Shown here: positions 5,235 through 5,417 of the stretch, one piece after another | Position numbering within the stretch: the stretch's first letter is position 1 | Layout of the letters: every line of letters begins with the position of its first letter | Origin: an uncultured Bacillaceae bacterium | GTDB lineage: Bacteria; Bacillota; Bacilli; Bacillales; Amphibacillaceae | Reading direction: 5' to 3' | Assembly: GCA_937925695.1 (NCBI GenBank) | Contig: CALAMD010000124.1 | Location: 1 to 5,417, forward strand | DNA length: 5,417 nucleotides | Made by a program: the position numbers and the translations under genes | Notes under the pieces: model-generated | Databases searched by the model: none | What the model saw: the letters and a program-made list of their open reading frames with translations, nothing else | Told to the model about the DNA's origin: nothing

Positions 5235-5417
5235 GAAGTCGCTCGTGAATGGATGAAAGTTGATCCAAAACTGTACGAAGTCGCTCGTAAACGGACGGAA
5301 GTTGATCCAAAACTGTGCGAAGTCGCTCGTGAATGGACGAAAGTTGATCCAAAACCGTGCGAAGTCGCTCGTGAATGGACGAAAGTTGATCCAAAACTGT
5401 GCGAAGTCGCTCGTGAA
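5235..5417 (+). repeat. 42-bp tandem repeat array, four full units plus a partial, cut by the window end
   Basis: Contiguous units lie at 5235-5276, 5277-5318, 5319-5360 and 5361-5402, with the first 15 bases of a fifth at 5403-5417. Each begins GAAGTCGCTCGT and ends CCAAAACTGTGC or a close variant. Unit 4 looks like the consensus. Unit 3 differs from it by one base, unit 1 by two, and unit 2 by a few clustered changes (GTAAACGG, ACGGAA). A degenerate partial unit seems to precede the array at 5220-5234 (about 9 of 15 bases match). There are no unique spacers and little internal dyad symmetry, so this is neither CRISPR nor a classic REP palindrome. Read from 5235 on this strand it would encode EVAREWTKVDPKLC repeats, but no start codon with a ribosome binding site precedes it: the frame opens after a TAG at 5187-5189 and the first ATG is inside unit 1 at 5253. 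I therefore annotate it as a repeat and not a gene. Confidence 0.9.

Noticed and set aside
5235..5417. CRISPR array
   Set aside because: The units are contiguous 42-bp near-copies with no unique spacers between them and no cas gene in the window.
5253..5417. Protein-coding gene starting at the ATG inside repeat unit 1
   Set aside because: No ribosome binding site precedes this ATG, it lies inside a repeat, and five of six frames of the consensus are open, so the open frame alone is not evidence.

Overview
The window comes from a low-GC Gram-positive bacterium, most probably a member of the Bacillaceae. The evidence is the AT-rich sequence, strong AGGAGG/GGGGTG-type ribosome binding sites, sigma-A-like promoters, U-tract terminators, and a phosphatase/YtxH/YihY gene trio arranged like yfkJ-yfkI-yfkH of Bacillus subtilis. 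All six recognised genes are on the plus strand, and none looks broken apart from the first, which is cut by the window edge.

Layout. (1) Positions 1-582 hold the 3' part of a secreted CAP-domain (YkwD-like) protein. Twelve Glu-Gln-Pro-Lys-x pentapeptides lead into the domain, and a strong terminator follows (601-631). (2) A monocistronic SRAP-domain gene of the HMCES/YedK type (781-1452) has its own likely promoter. Its start is best placed six bases downstream of the first ATG. (3) A three-gene operon (1590-3248) encodes a low-molecular-weight protein tyrosine phosphatase, a small YtxH-like membrane-anchored protein and a YihY/BrkB-type polytopic membrane protein. Its putative promoter carries a perfect palindrome in the spacer, and the operon ends at a strong terminator (3320-3351). 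(4) A two-gene operon (3540-5158) encodes a family-3 amino-acid-binding lipoprotein and its ABC permease, with no ATPase gene in view. (5) The window ends in a 42-bp tandem repeat array (5235-5417) that runs off the edge.

The genes fall into unrelated small transcription units: cell envelope, abasic-site DNA protection, a stress-linked phosphatase/membrane module, and amino acid uptake. Most of this is ordinary Bacillaceae core or near-core content. The least explained element is the 42-bp array. Its period is a multiple of three and its consensus is stop-free in five of six frames, so an open frame alone cannot show whether it is coding. Secondary points are the promoter-spacer palindrome at 1498-1515, a helically phased CAATGTTT direct repeat over the transporter start site, and the missing ATPase.
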